Position numbers and translations under genes: made by a program. A DNA stretch of 64,000 nucleotides from Rhynchopus sp. YZ270_cl-10 (taxonomy: Eukaryota; Euglenozoa; Diplonemea; Diplonemida; Diplonemidae), in contig OZ037854.1 in assembly GCA_964035575.1 (NCBI GenBank), positions 930,001-994,000 of the forward strand, written 5' to 3'. Below are positions 1 to 11,025 of the stretch, piece after piece. Below the pieces are notes generated by a model. It was not told where the DNA came from. It was given only the letters and a program-made list of their open reading frames with translations, and made no database searches. Position 1 is the first letter of the stretch. Each line of letters begins with the position of its first letter.

Positions 1-2481
1 AAACTTTTTTCTTTTATTTTCTTTTCCAAAGTAAAGGACGAAGGGGGCTTTTTCTCAATTGCCTTTTTTTTTTTTTTTTTTGCCAACCTTTTCTCTGTAG
101 TTTTGAGCAGGCAGTAGAGAGGGGGGTGACTACTGTTGACCTGCACTTTTTTTGTTGACCAACATCAGAAACTCAGAGAAATTTTTGGGTATCCTTGGAT
201 AGATGCAAATACTTTCACAATACGAAGGTTTTTAAAACCAACACAATTTTTCACCAGCCCACCAAAAATAGGTGGATTTTTTTGGTGGATTTTTCTGAAC
301 ATCATTTTTCTCTTGAATTTGACGAAATGCATTTTTTTTCTTTCATTACTCTTGTGTTGCTGCGACTCAAAAAATAGCCAGATGGGAATAGCTCCCAAAA
401 AATGTATTATTGGAGAAATTTATTGGTCTTAAGGAGGTTCTTTTTGTGTGTGGCAGTTTTTTTTGAAGAATGAAAACCACCGCGGGGGGGTGGCAGGGAT
501 GAGTGGTGTTTTTTTTTTTTTTTAAAGGATTGTCTGTCTTGGGCCCTTCCCATCCACCCCACATCCCTCCTCCACTCTCTCCATATTCCACACCTATTTT
601 CCTTTTCCCTTCTTTCTTCGGTTTCACCTCAGTATATAGCACAGTTACAGAGGCATTGTGTAGGCTGTTACGATTCGCATTTTTTATGCAAAAAAAACAA
701 AAAAAGCAAACAAAAAAATACATAGTAAACTTTGCATTCGCCATTTTCCCCCAAAAAGAGTAATCCAACGGAATAAAAAAAGCAAAACAAAAAATAACCC
801 CCCCTTCCTCCCCCCAGTATTATTTCGATGATATTGGTTTTTTTTTTCTTCTCCAGTCTTCTAGGATATGTGCGTACGAGAGGCACATTAATTTTAGAAG
901 TTTTCTGATTGGTGTATTTCCCAACGAGGCATGTCTCTCAGATTTTTTTTTTCCCTTTTTTTCTTTTTTCTTTTTACAATTCACCTTTTAGTTGCAGAAA
1001 AAAAAAAAAAACAAAAAATAAAACAAAACCAAAACCAACCGAGTGCACGGGGTTGACGTAAGGAAACTCAAGGAGGGGACTTAGAGCAAGGCCATATCCC
1101 TCCCACTCCTCCAAAAAAAAAAAAAAAAAAAAAAATGGAGGGAAATACGTAGTTTCCTTATTGCACAGAAATTGCCCCAATAGCACCCTTTAGGCTGCTT
1201 TTTCTTTTGTTATGTCTTGGAAAAAAAAATAATGTGGAGTGCAAGGTGGCATATCTACCTTTTTTCCAAGTTTTTTTTTTTTCTTTTTTTTTGTGACTCA
1301 GCAATTTGCCATTTGCAAATTGCCGCTGGAGGTAGTCAGTCAAAAAAGAGGGGGGGGCAGTGATGGTCAGACCAGGGGTTCACCAACCCTTGCTACACTC
1401 TTGTGGATGAAGTGTACCGTTCTGTGAAGGATCTTACAACTAACCATTTTTCTACATGTAACCTAGTCCAAGTGGAGCGACATGGTTCAATAAAAAAAAA
1501 AACAACCAAAAAACAAAGTGAAAAAGAAAAACCGGTTTTGAGGAAGTTTGCGTTTTTTCTTTTTTTCTTTTTCTGTGTGCTTTCTCTTCTCTGAATGGAA
1601 AGTATCTGAAAATTGATCGTTTTCTTTTAAAATAAAATGAAATGTGACCCTGGAGGGTAGGGGGGGGCTGTTTCGTCTTCTCCCTCCCTTTGATTCAGTT
1701 TTGTCCTTTTTTAAAAAAAATGCATTTTTTTTTTGGAGGGAGGGGTAAACATTCGTTTTCCTCCTCTTATTCAAAATAAAGAAAATAAAATGCAAAACAA
1801 AAGAATGAAAATTGTTCCAATCCCCCCACCCCAATAGTGATGTTGCTATTGATTGTTTCCCCTTACCCCCTTTCCTTCCCTGTCTAAAATACATTTTTTT
1901 TTTCCAAAGATGGGCTAAGCACTGTGGCTTAGGTACGTCTGCTCACCCACCCTTTTTCCCAGCCTCTCTTTTTTATTACAGAGTGAATCCCCCCCACAAT
2001 GGGGGGGTTTTTTTTCTATTCGTCTCTGTCTTTTTCTTTTTATATTTGTTTTGTGATTTTAGTTTTGTCCTTTATTGGGATGAATCAACCTTGGTCATTA
2101 CTTTTTTTTTTTTTTTTGCCTCATTGCGATTCAAAAAAAACAACGTTCCTCTCCCATACCCCCCTTTTTTCTATTTCCATTCCTGACACAGCAAATGATC
2201 ACATTGTTCTTTTGCTCATTTGATTCACCTTTTTTTTTCATCTCTTTTTCGAGCTCCCTCATCACGCCGCATTCAGAAGCAGCTGCCCATTTGTCTCTTC
2301 TGTCGTACCTTCGTGTACACAGCAGCCGTTCCCTTGGGTTCAGTCAGATCTGACAAAAAAATTCCAATTTTCAAAACTTTATCTCCTATCTCTGATCCCC
2401 TAGAGCTCTTCTCACTTGAGCCTCCCTCCTCTCTCCCCCCCTAAAAAAAATCCTCAGAAAAAAAAACTCCGCCTTTTTCAA
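1..2481. other. AT-rich intergenic/5' flank, no gene seen
   Basis: Low-complexity DNA dominated by T and A homopolymers with scattered pyrimidine runs. Open frames here translate to Phe/Lys/Pro-rich nonsense from the homopolymers, and none resembles a protein. One copy of the hairpin repeat with a CGAGAGG loop lies at 865-897 and a degenerate one at about 1909-1941. The last 250 bp before the Rab3GAP gene are pyrimidine-rich and may hold its promoter or 5' leader, but I can name no element. Confidence 0.6.
865..897. repeat. Short hairpin repeat (CGAGAGG loop), copy 1
   Basis: GATATGTGCG, then a TACGAGAGG loop region, then CACATTAATTTT. It is an imperfect stem-loop of the family seen at 6074, 11668, 19324, 19430 and 27931, in which GATGTGTGTGC pairs with GCACATNCATC around ACGAGAG. 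Recognised by direct comparison of the copies. Confidence 0.5.
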
Positions 2482-4823
2482 ATGGCAGCATCGGAAGAGA
2501 CGATTTTGGAGATTAGCGATTTTTCGACGGTTACGAGGTATGAGAAGTACGTACGCGCTGTGGAGCTGTGCCTGCGGCAGTACATGAAGGCAGAGCGGAC
2601 TGGGTCCACCGTTGCGAGGACGGTTGCGGTGACTGTGGACGCTGAGCATTTGTTCAACCTGCACATCACTGGGGGTGGGTGTGGGGATGCTGCACCGTCG
2701 GACGTACTGTTGTCAGACCTCGCCGACGCATCGCGCGACTTCGACTCCTCACAAAGCACTTTAGAGCTGCACTTCGGCGCCCGCCACCTGGCCTTCCTCG
2801 AACCCCTCCCACACTGCGACCCTGCACTCTGCGCGCAATCCTTCGCCATCCTCACCCTCGCACTCTCCAACGCAAAGTTCTGCCACCCTTGCTTCACCAA
2901 CGAGACCGTTCTGGAAAAGACTACTCTGTGGGACCAAGTTCGCGTGGGTGCCGCCTCTTCGCGAAGCACTCCAACCGTATCGGGTTACGGCGAGCTTGGT
3001 GACGTTCTGGTCAGGTGTAGGACCGAAAGCAGATCTCCGGTGCCTCGACAGTTTCGCAGTATAGAAGGGGTAGTGGGGACGTTGAGTAGTACGCTGCAGT
3101 TTTGTGATGGGTTGGAAGGGAGTGGGGTGAGCGCTTCGTGCAGGAAGGCGTTTCATAAGCCAGCGTTTTCGCAGAAGGATTGGGCTTATTTGGATGACTT
3201 CGCGAATCCGTCAGAGTTGAAGTGGGGTACCGCATGTGACCCTGTTGCGTGTTTGACCTCTGCCATCTTGTGGGAGTCGGTGCGTGTGGACAACACATTT
3301 TCGCAGAATTTCAATGAAAGCTCCCCAACAGAGGCAACCTTTGCACTGCGTGTTGCTCTTAACGATGAGACACCGTGCAAGCTGTCGTCCACACTGCGCA
3401 GCCTTGTTGATAGTGCGGTGGATGTGCCCAAGCCGGTTGCCCAGGAAGGCGATGAGGTGACAGCGATCTTCCAAAAATGCCTTCGCGATGTGGAGTCAGA
3501 TGAAGGCGCGCAAACCTTCTTCCACCGTCTCGCGTACTATGTGTGTACGGTGAATGGGTCTTTGGAGAATATGTGTTTTGTGTATGGGCGTCTTTGCGAG
3601 TTCTTTGAACAAAAATGGGAAAAAAACAGTAAATTTCCAGAAATTCCCCAAAACCTCCTCGACGGTGCAGTCTCAGATCTGGACAAACGCCTGCAAATGC
3701 TTCTCTTCTGTATTATTATGTCGCGTGAGAAGAAGCAAGGATTTATCCAGAATTTGACAAAAAAGAAGAAGTCTGAGAACTTCATTGCAGGGTGTATTGC
3801 ACCTGAAGGCGACGATGACGACACCACTCTCGTGTACCCCATCACCCAGGGCATGGTCCTTTCATCAGGCGCAAACCTGCTGCAGACGTTCAGCGATGAC
3901 ATCAACTCAGACGCTCAGACCTTCAAACACAGCAACCCCACTGCTACTGCAGAGCAGTTTGCCGCTTGGCGTGGCACCGAGATGGAAGAAGGTGTTTGGG
4001 AATCTGTTCAGCCCCTCCCGGTGTGGGAGCAGCTGACACCTATCCAGATGTCCACTCAGGCACGGAATTGTTTGATTTACTTAAAGGCAGTACGGCCGGA
4101 GCAGATCCAGGTTGCGTTTAGACAGCACTACTTTGCGCATGGATTTACGTTGTTGGATTGCACGAACTATGTGAAGCAGATTCCTGTTGCAAAGGCGTTG
4201 CTGTGCACCCTGAAGGAGACGTTGGGGAAGGCGAAGAAGTCTGAGGTGGATGCGTTCTTCCTGTCGCTGTGCGATGCGGTGCAGGAGGTGGAGATCCTTG
4301 CCTCGCTCGCGGAGTCTGTCATCGAGCGGCTGATGTACCCCGAGACAATCACCGAGGAGGAGATCTCGACAGTGCTTGCGGTCGTGAACCGCCTCCTTTC
4401 AGCCCCAGGCACGGCCTCCAAGGAAATAAGCCTCACCCTCGAGGAGTGGAACGTCGTGCAAAAGTCGCTTGCAATGAGCGAAGACGGCCGCAAGCGGGAG
4501 GCAGACAACGAAGAGTACATCATCCGCAGTGCTGGGCGCAACCTCAGTGGGGGTATGTTAGGGGTTTTTTGTACTTCAAGCAAAAAGGAAAAAAGAAAAA
4601 AAAAAACAAGAAAAAATTGTCATTTCCTACAGATGCGTCGACCTCGATTGAAAATGCATACAGACACCGTGTTCACGTTCTTCTTGCCGATGGTATGTAG
4701 AGGGGGAAATTGTGCCCTAAATCTGGGGTTTTTACCATATTTTCACACTCATTCAACACAACCCTCCCCTTTGCAGACACTGCCACGTTGTCGCTTACCT
4801 CGACGGAGCCGAGTCTGTTCTAG
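2482..4823 (+). CDS. RAB3GAP1: Rab3 GTPase-activating protein catalytic subunit homologue (3 exons)
   Basis: Predicted 725-residue protein. Exon 1 is 2482-4552, exon 2 is 4633-4692 and exon 3 is 4777-4823; both introns are GT-AG with GTATG donors and the joins keep frame. Order and motifs follow animal Rab3GAP1: an N-terminal ISDFSTVTRYEKYV like the human ITDFTTASEWERFI, a central ACDPV...ILWESVRVDN block, a WEKN...KRLQMLLFCI block, then FKHSNPTATAEQFAAWRG...VWESVQPLP. The extreme C-terminus TSTEPSLF recalls the human SSDTSFF. In the family this subunit pairs with Rab3GAP2, stimulates GTP hydrolysis or exchange on Rab3/Rab18 and acts in membrane traffic and autophagy. At 725 residues it is shorter than human (981); the human loop holding catalytic Arg728 is contracted here and R497 is the only candidate nearby. 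I chose ATG 2482 because homology begins 10 codons later. Confidence 0.85.
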
Positions 4824-5099
4824 TCAGAAGACATGGTGACTGCTGAGGATACGTATCCTGCTCGAGGCGCGAAGTCTGTTGTGCTCATGTCCTCATTAAG
4901 TATCACACCCTTCGGGTTGCGGTCTTTGTGAGGCGTGTGTATCTCAGATTAGTTTACGTTGGGTGGGCACATGGTGCATATCTTAGGTCCAATGACCTAC
5001 AGCCACAAGGGTAGTCTGCCCTTTCTGGAGAGCTGTGTCCTGCGTTAGGAAGCCCTCTCCCAACACCGCGGGGTTCGGACACCCCAAAGGGACGTCTAT

Positions 5100-5190
5100 T
5101 GAATATGGCCCGAAAGGTGTTTTGTGTGTTTGATAACTAATAGGGGGGTAATTCTTGCGCAGAATATGGCCCCAAGGTGTGTGTTGTATA
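5100..5190. repeat. Dispersed repeat with internal duplication ('gcgcagaatatgg')
   Basis: AATATGGCCCGAAAGGTGT, then GTGTTTGATAACTAATAGG, then GTAATTCTTGCGCAGAATATGG and CCCAAGGTGTGTG. A second copy lies at 27341-27412 and a fragment at 25745-25765. The copies are nearly identical, so the element moved or was copied recently. Family unknown. Confidence 0.55.
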
Positions 5191-5812
5191 CCAAGATGGT
5201 GATGTTTCTGTCACTGAAGGAGTATACTCACAGAACAAAAAATGTAATGAAGCACACTTTTTTTTTTTCTGCGTTTTTCAAGAAAATGCAATCCGCACAG
5301 AAAACATATTGTGGAAACTCATTCTCGGGTTTGCACTGATAGAAGTTTTCAAAAAGACCTAAAAATGATGCGCTCGGTTCGTTACGCATAGAGCAGCTGG
5401 AGGGGGAGCAAAAAGAACATTGTTGCCATACCAAAATACCCCCCTTTTTTTTGTGCGTTGCTTCTTGAAATGCTAGCCCTCTCTAAATCCTTCTTCCCTT
5501 TTCTTGCCTTTTTTACAAACAAAAAAAAAGAACTGAGAAATACATCCGATAACACGAAGCCTACCTTCCTTCGCAACCCTTTTGTAGATTCAAAAAACCT
5601 CCTCACAATTTTTATTTCAGACGTTGTAGATTATCTAATTACGAACTCACGGCTAAGGGGAAATCGCGTTATCCTGCAGTTTTGTGCCCTTTGTGAAAAC
5701 CTTTCTTCCTCTTGCTTCTTCCCTGAGAACTGCAGCACTCAGGAAGGTCAGCTTATCCACCCGAAACGGCTGGTATTGGGGAGTACGTCCTGCAGAGTGT
5801 CAAATCTACGTT

Positions 5813-6054
5813 CTTCTACGTCGGTGTACCCGCGCCGTCCACACCGCTTTCTTCGCATCAACCCAGTGCGTGTTGCTATTGTCCCTTGGGGGCAGATATG
5901 TAGCATCTTCATTAAAATCGAACGCCCAGTTATTCGACCCCAGGACAGTATCCATTGTCGCCGACGGTATTTGCGAAGGGGTTTCGTCATGCACACCCTG
6001 AAACATGACCCGTCTTTCCCCAAATTCTCTCCGATCACCCAATCCGAGGCACAT
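5813..6054 (-). CDS. Possible minus-strand coding fragment, unrecognised
   Basis: An 82-codon open frame in a local GC-rich patch that lacks the surrounding homopolymers. It includes a non-repetitive stretch, DTVLGSNNWAFDFNEDATYL, of ordinary protein-like composition. There is no clear start context, no recognisable family and no supported neighbouring exon, although a GTACAC donor-like site lies near its end. It could be a gene remnant or chance. It would be the only minus-strand gene in the window, which argues against it. Confidence 0.2.
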
Positions 6055-6073
6055 TCATCGTATTTGTAGTTAG

Positions 6074-6107
6074 GTGTGGGGTGTGCACGAGAGGCACGTT
6101 CATCTTT
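6074..6107. repeat. Short hairpin repeat (CACGAGAGG loop), copy 2
   Basis: GTGTGGGGTGTG, CACGAGAGG, then CACGTTCATC, followed at once by a pyrimidine tract. Same family as 865, 19324 and 19430. It lies about 220 bp upstream of the coiled-coil gene start. Confidence 0.55.
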
Positions 6108-6329
6108 TCCAGTTTTTCCTTTCCTTTTATCTTCACCACTGTCTGGATTGGATGGTCAGAGCATTTCCCTCTAACGCTGGAGGCTCGTTGTACACACACA
6201 CCTCTGCAACAACCCCGCCACCACAACTCAAACAACCCCCCCAAATCCTCTAAATACCATCTCTCTTTAAGCCCCCCCCTCCCCTCCCCACACACACGGG
6301 TGTCCACCACCCCACCCCAAACCAACCCA

Positions 6330-9010
6330 ATGGCCGACGAAGAAGCACGCAAAGAGTATCTGCAGCTCAAATGCCTTTTGCAGGAAACTGAGGTCGAGCG
6401 CGACGCTATTAAGGCAGTCATAGGAAAACAGAAGAAGGAGATTAGTGAGTTGAAGGACCAGGTTAGGTCGCATGATGAGTCTCATGAGGGGTTGGAGAAG
6501 GCCTTGGCGAGAGAGACGGAGAAGAGCGGGAGCTTGAGCACGCAGCTGAACCAGATCCTCTCGGAGAGGGAGCAGGCGGACTCTGATGCGCAGGACGCTT
6601 TAAACCTTTTGCGCCGTCTAGAAAAGAAGAAAGGCGGCGAATGTGCGACCCCCATTGACCTCGATTCTTCAATGGGAAATTTCAGTTTTGAAGACCGGCA
6701 GGAGTCTGAAATCGTTGAAGGCACTCTCAGCAATGCTGCACGACTTCGTCTGGAGCTTGAACACCAGGTTGCACAGCGGGAAGCCGCAGAGAACAAACTG
6801 CGTGAAGAGGCCTCTTCGTTCGAGCTGGAGGCGAACGACATGCAGGACCGCCTGGCGGAGGAGATCGAGAAGAGGGCTGCCCTGAAGGAGCAGATTGCGG
6901 CTGCGCATTCTGCACAAAAGGACGCCACCACCGAAGCAGAAAATATCCAGACCGAACTCACCTCCGTCACCTCCGAGCTCGAGCTCCTCAAAGCCACCCA
7001 CCTCGCCTCCACCACCGAAGCTGCCAACCTCCAAACCGAGCACGCCACAATCAAGGAACAGCTCCAAGCGTCCCAAACAGAGCTGCAAACCTTGCTAGCG
7101 TCGCAGGCTGAAGACAACTCTCGTGTCCAGGCAGAGCAAAAGGAAGCATCGGACCGTCTCGAGGCAGCGAATTCTGAGGTGCAAACCCTCAAATCTGAGT
7201 TGCAAGAAATGAAAAGCGCGCAAGAGACGCAGCTCGCTGCAATGACTGCGTTGGAGACAGAAAAGACGGCAGGGGGCGAACAGTTGGCAGCACTTCAAAC
7301 AGAGCTTGATTCTGTCAAGGCGGCTGCAGCGCAAAGCACCGAAGCGGTGCAGGCAGAGTTGGACGCAGTGAAGGCTGCAGCAGCAGAGAGTGCGCAGGCA
7401 GTGCAGGCAGCAAGCACCGACGCAGACCAACAGGCGACAACCGTGCAAAAGCTTCAAACCGAGGTTGCAGAGGCTGCCGACGCTTTGAAACTGAAGGAGC
7501 TGGCTGTGGCAGACCTGGAGGAGGCGTCTGCAGCGCTGAAGGAAGAGCTCGCAAAGGCAGAGCAAGGCAACGTCGACGTGACGGCAGAGCGCGCGAAGCA
7601 AGCAGAGGAGGTGCAGAAGTATCAGGACGCCGTAGCCTCGCTTGAAGACCAGCTCAGCAGCGTCTCTGCTCAGGTGCAGGCACTGCAGGAAGCGGCAGTA
7701 GCATCCAAGACAGCAGCAGAAGAGGAACTACGCGCCTGCAAGGAGGAAGCAAAACAGCAGCAAGAGTCCGCACAGCAGGTCGCTGCCTCCGCTGCAGCAG
7801 CGGCAGCCGCAGCAACCCAGGCTGCAGCAGACGCTGAGAAGAGCACGCAGTCTGGCGCAGACCGGGTTCAGGAGCAGGAGGTATTTTATTTCCCTTCTCT
7901 CTCCCCCTCTCTCTCTCTCTCTTTTTCTTGACCAAAATGGTCAAAATTTCGACATCATTTGACCCACTCCGCCAACACCCTCTCTCCTTCCCTACAGTAT
8001 TTTCACCTCCCCCTCCCCCATCCCCTCTCCCCCTCTCCACAGACCGAGATCGCCACCTTAAAGGAAAAGGTCGTAGGGTTGGAGCAAAGCCGCGACGCTG
8101 CAGTGGAAAGCGCACGCAACGAGGCTGCGGAGAAGTTCACCCTCGAGCGTGCCTCCCTTGCCGCCACCTACCGGGCCGCCCTTGAGAAGCTCAAGGCAAA
8201 GTACCAGGCCGAGCCTGGCAACTCCCCTGCCGCTTCTCCGACTGCGTCGTCTGCAGATTTGAATGCTTATGTAGACCCAAATGCGTTGCAGCCGCTTCCA
8301 GTGAATTTGGCAGAGCATCAGTGGTTGAATGTTCGCAGCAACTTCCATCATCTGCGTCTGCGTCCGCAAGGGGTGGAACAGCAGTGGCGGGTGCATGATG
8401 TGCGGATGTACGACGCTGAAGGGAACAATCTGTGCACAGACCCAAACCGCATGCAGGTCTCTGGCATGTCCGTCGGAGAGGCGAGCGACGCCTGCAAGCA
8501 ATCCGGAGCCTACTGGGAGGCACCCACAGGCAGCAAGGACGCAAGCTGGCTGCGCTACGACCTGCCCTCGGAGGGTGTGGTCTGGCGGGTGGAGACGCGC
8601 AGCTCTGCAGACCCAGGCCTGGCACCTCTCTGTCTTGTCCTCGAGGGAAGCAGAGATGGATCAGAATGGGTCTCAGTCTCCTGGGCGTTTGGCAGCCAAG
8701 TCAAGCCGCAGCGAGTTTACCTGGTATGTGTGTTTTTATAACAATTTTTTATAACGATTGTAATTTCCCGAGGTATTAGGTTCTGTGGTGGAGAGAGGCT
8801 TGTTTTGGTTTGATTGTGGCATAAAAAGGGTGTCTGTATGGGTAAGCTGGTTTTTAAAAAAAAACCATACATTAGCCTTCGGGCGACATTGAGTACAGAT
8901 CCTAGGTGATTGTCGACACATCATTAACCATTGTATACACCCCCCAACAGAACGGCGAGTTCCTGCAGCCGAACTTCGAAACAGAGGTGCTGCACCAAAT
9001 CTCTCTGTAG
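6330..9010 (+). CDS. Long coiled-coil protein with C-terminal discoidin-like domain (3 exons)
   Basis: Predicted 763 residues. Exon 1 is 6330-7880, exon 2 is 8043-8723 and exon 3 is 8951-9010, all phase 0 with GT-AG introns. Residues 1 to about 575 are almost unbroken heptad-type coiled coil rich in Ala, Gln and Glu (for example repeated TELDSVKAAAAQ and VQAELDAVKAAAAES), implying a rod that dimerises. From about 600 to the end lies a globular domain with SWLRYDLPSEGVVWRVETR and LVLEGSRDGSEWVSVSW, the pattern of F5/8-type (galactose-binding-like) beta-sandwiches: a 'wlryDL' strand, then 'leGSrDG.eW'. There is no signal peptide or membrane segment, so it is probably cytoplasmic or cytoskeletal/ciliary. 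I chose ATG 6330 because upstream in-frame sequence is low-complexity His/Pro/Ser. Intron 2 carries the 'gccttcgggcgacattgag' repeat. Not a family I can name. Confidence 0.75.
8875..8920. repeat. 'gccttcgggcgacattgag' repeat, intronic copy
   Basis: GCCTTCGGGCGACATTGAGT, then ACAGATCCT and AGGTGATTGTCGACACA. A fuller copy lies at 11341-11394 and a 3' fragment at 14513-14544. This copy sits in the last intron of the coiled-coil gene and lacks the inner CTGCTCTAGC hairpin seen in the fuller copy. Confidence 0.6.
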
Positions 9011-9382
9011 AATGGAAAAGGGAAAAAGGGCGCTTTTTTTTTTTTGTTTCTTCCTTCACTTCTGAAGGAACAATGCCATATTTTTTTTTTGTATATTGGG
9101 CACCGCAACTCGAATTCTGGAGGGAACACCAGAAATCCGAAAACGGGTCGAAAGCAATCAACTCCCCCTCCCAGCCCCATATGGGATACCCCAATGAACT
9201 TCATTGAAACAAGAAAATGATTCAATGAAGGATATCTCCGATGGCAGTAGTGTGCTGATGTGTTTTCACAATATGAACATACATTCGAAGTGCACAAAAA
9301 AAAACTACCCCGTTGTCATTATCTCTCCTCGTTATCCCTTCCCCCAAAACACTCTTTTGTTGCAAACGTTTTTATTTTTTTC

Positions 9383-9420
9383 AAGGTGACTAAGCGCGAG
9401 AGGCTTAGGTTCATCTCATA
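9383..9420. repeat. Short hairpin repeat, 'aaggtgactaagc' subtype
   Basis: AAGGTGACTAAGC, GCGAGAG, GCTTAGGTTCATC, then TCATA. The stem GGTGACTAAGC pairs with GCTTAGGTTCATC around a GCGAGAG loop. Siblings are at 10993, 11593, 13337 and, degenerate, 52879. Confidence 0.6.
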
Positions 9421-9554
9421 AATTTTGTGTAAATTCAAAAATTGGTTATTTTTTCAGTGAGAAAATGTGTTGGGATTTCTTTGAGATATTTTTTTTTTTT
9501 TGTTTTTTGGTCAAAATTCCAAATCTTTCGGTATTATGGTGCTATAGGAAATGA

Positions 9555-9587
9555 GTCAACGACCTGTCAGCGACCTGTCAATATCGG
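9555..9587. repeat. 'cgacctgtcagcgacctgtc' repeat, left copy
   Basis: AACGACCTGTCAGCGACCTG followed by TCAATATCGG, itself a tandem of CGACCTGTCA. The identical core recurs at 10828-10862 and a variant at 27176-27213. The first two are direct repeats 1.27 kb apart. Confidence 0.6.
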
Positions 9588-9625
9588 GGGGGGTGGGTCA
9601 TTTTTTAATAGTACTTAGCCATTTT

Positions 9626-9850
9626 CAGGTACACAGGTACACAGGTACACAGGTACACAGGTACACAGGTACACAGGTACACAGGTACACAGGTACACAG
9701 GTACACAGGTACACAGGTACACAGGTACACAGGTACACAGGTACACAGGTACACAGGTACACAGGTACACAGGTACACAGGTACACAGGTACACAGGTAC
9801 ACAGGTACACAGGTACACAGGTACACAGGTACACAGGTACACAGGTACAC
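9626..9850. repeat. 8-bp minisatellite (CAGGTACA)n, about 28 units
   Basis: Perfect tandem array of the octamer CAGGTACA, about 225 bp, with no sequence variants that I can see. It makes open frames in several registers purely by periodicity. The homogeneity implies recent expansion and probably high length polymorphism. Confidence 0.97.
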
Positions 9851-9898
9851 CACACGTTCTATCTTGTGCATCCCAGCTTGAACGACTCTTTGCCGCTC

Positions 9899-9934
9899 AC
9901 AGCTGGTCTGTGAATGTGTTCACAGACCAGCTGT
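9899..9934. repeat. Perfect 16-bp inverted repeat
   Basis: ACAGCTGGTCTGTGAA, loop TGTG, TTCACAGACCAGCTGT. It is a perfect 16-bp stem with a 4-nt loop, 48 bp downstream of the minisatellite. It could be a foldback or a terminator-like structure, but it is not followed by a T tract. Confidence 0.8.
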
Positions 9935-10244
9935 GGTAGTAGAAATCACCTCCAGCTTTGAGGGACTCAGGGCTGTGTGACGCTGCTGATTTCGACACGT
10001 TGCCGAAGCAGCGATCGCCTTGGTGTGGTTTGTGTATCCCAAAAGGAGCCATCACTCAAAGCATTTTGACTAAACGTGTGAACGTTGTGAACCTGGAATC
10101 GATAGCAGACAGGAAAAGAGATGGGCAGGCAGCGCCTGCCCGACCTGTGTGAAGTGAATCAGTGATTGCCTGACAGATGTCTGGGTATCCGTGTATTCTG
10201 TGTGGGTATCCATGTCCGGAGTATATCCCATTGTCCCCTTACAT

Positions 10245-10745
10245 TGTGATTTACGTGTAACTTTTTTTACATATTAGCCACATGTCATTTGACATGTAAA
10301 GTGACATGTGCCACAGGTGAAATGACCTGTTAAGTACATGTCATTTTTAGGTGGCACATGTCATTTACTTCACCGTCGTGTAGGGTCCGCGCGGGGTACC
10401 CCGGGGTTTGGGGAGCACACGGCGGTGAAGTAAGTTACATTACATGGAATGTTACATGTGAAAAACCGTTACACGTAAATGACATGTAACTTCACATGTA
10501 ATGTAACAGTTACATGTATTAGTTACATGTGATCATGTTACATGTGTCGATGTGTAAAAAACCACCCACCATAATTTTCACAACGATTTTTGAGGATTTT
10601 TTAGGTCTTACCAGAAATCACCGCCGAAAGCTGCCCAGAACCACCCCCAAAACCATTGTACCACTACCTGATTTGCCACCTGTACCGCATGTAACAAAAG
10701 TTACATGTAATACCACATGTACCACCCGTTACTTCGTGTACCCTG
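10245..10745. repeat. ACATGT-rich foldback region
   Basis: More than a dozen overlapping ACATGT/TTACATGT motifs in both orientations. At the centre, CTTCACCGTCGTGT (10368-10381) pairs with ACACGGCGGTGAAG (10417-10430) around a GC-rich loop containing GGGGTACCCC. It resembles a palindrome-rich foldback element; no coding potential. Confidence 0.55.
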
Positions 10746-10827
10746 AGGGTCCGTATGGGCCACCGTGTGTCTGTGTGTGTGCCCCACCAAAAAATCGCTA
10801 AGGGCCGTTAAAAAATGACCCTCCCCT

Positions 10828-10862
10828 ATGGCAACGACCTGTCAGCGACCTGTCAATATCGG
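10828..10862. repeat. 'cgacctgtcagcgacctgtc' repeat, right copy
   Basis: Same core as 9555-9587. It is followed by CTGGAGCACCATAT, whose counterpart at 27214 reads CCGGAACACCAATAC, so the repeat unit extends about 30 bp beyond the core. Confidence 0.6.
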
Positions 10863-10992
10863 CCCCCCCTGGAGCACCATATTAGAAATATCTTTTTTTT
10901 CCCCCGCGGAGTGGCAGTGCCTGCGTCCCAGATGTTTGCACTATCAACTTCACCCTTTTTTTTCATTGGTACTGGTGTTGTTTTTTGTTACA

Positions 10993-11025
10993 AAGGTGAC
11001 CCTGAGCGAGGCTCAGGTTCACCTT
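10993..11025. repeat. Short hairpin repeat, strongest stem
   Basis: AAGGTGACCCTGAGC, GAG, GCTCAGGTTCACCTT. A 15-bp stem with one mismatch, the compact version of the 'aaggtgactaagc' subtype with covarying stem bases (CCTGAGC/GCTCAGG replaces CTAAGC/GCTTAG). Confidence 0.65.

Larger units (their letters stand above)
4824..6329. other. Intergenic stretch between Rab3GAP and coiled-coil genes
   Basis: About 1.5 kb. It contains the 'taattcttgcgcagaatatg' repeat (5100-5190), T tracts, a GC-richer patch at 5640-6060 with a possible minus-strand coding fragment, and a hairpin repeat at 6074-6107. The 200 bp before the next ATG are C/A-rich and lack G, as in a leader sequence. No RNA gene was recognised. 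Confidence 0.5.

Noticed and set aside
5034-5095. Possible tRNA because of GGGGTTCGGACACCCC
   Set aside because: The stem closes with a 6-nt loop instead of the 7-nt T loop, and no acceptor, D or anticodon arms can be drawn around it.
5458-6069. 203-codon plus-strand frame in the 4.8-6.3 kb gap
   Set aside because: The first third is translated T/A tracts and the rest has no protein-like pattern or splice-supported partner.
9626-9850. CRISPR-like array
   Set aside because: The units are contiguous 8-mers with no spacers, and the genome is eukaryotic.
9551-9913. Long open frames in several registers over 9551-9913
   Set aside because: They are by-products of the stop-free 8-bp minisatellite; the peptide is a pure YTGTQVHR-type periodic string.
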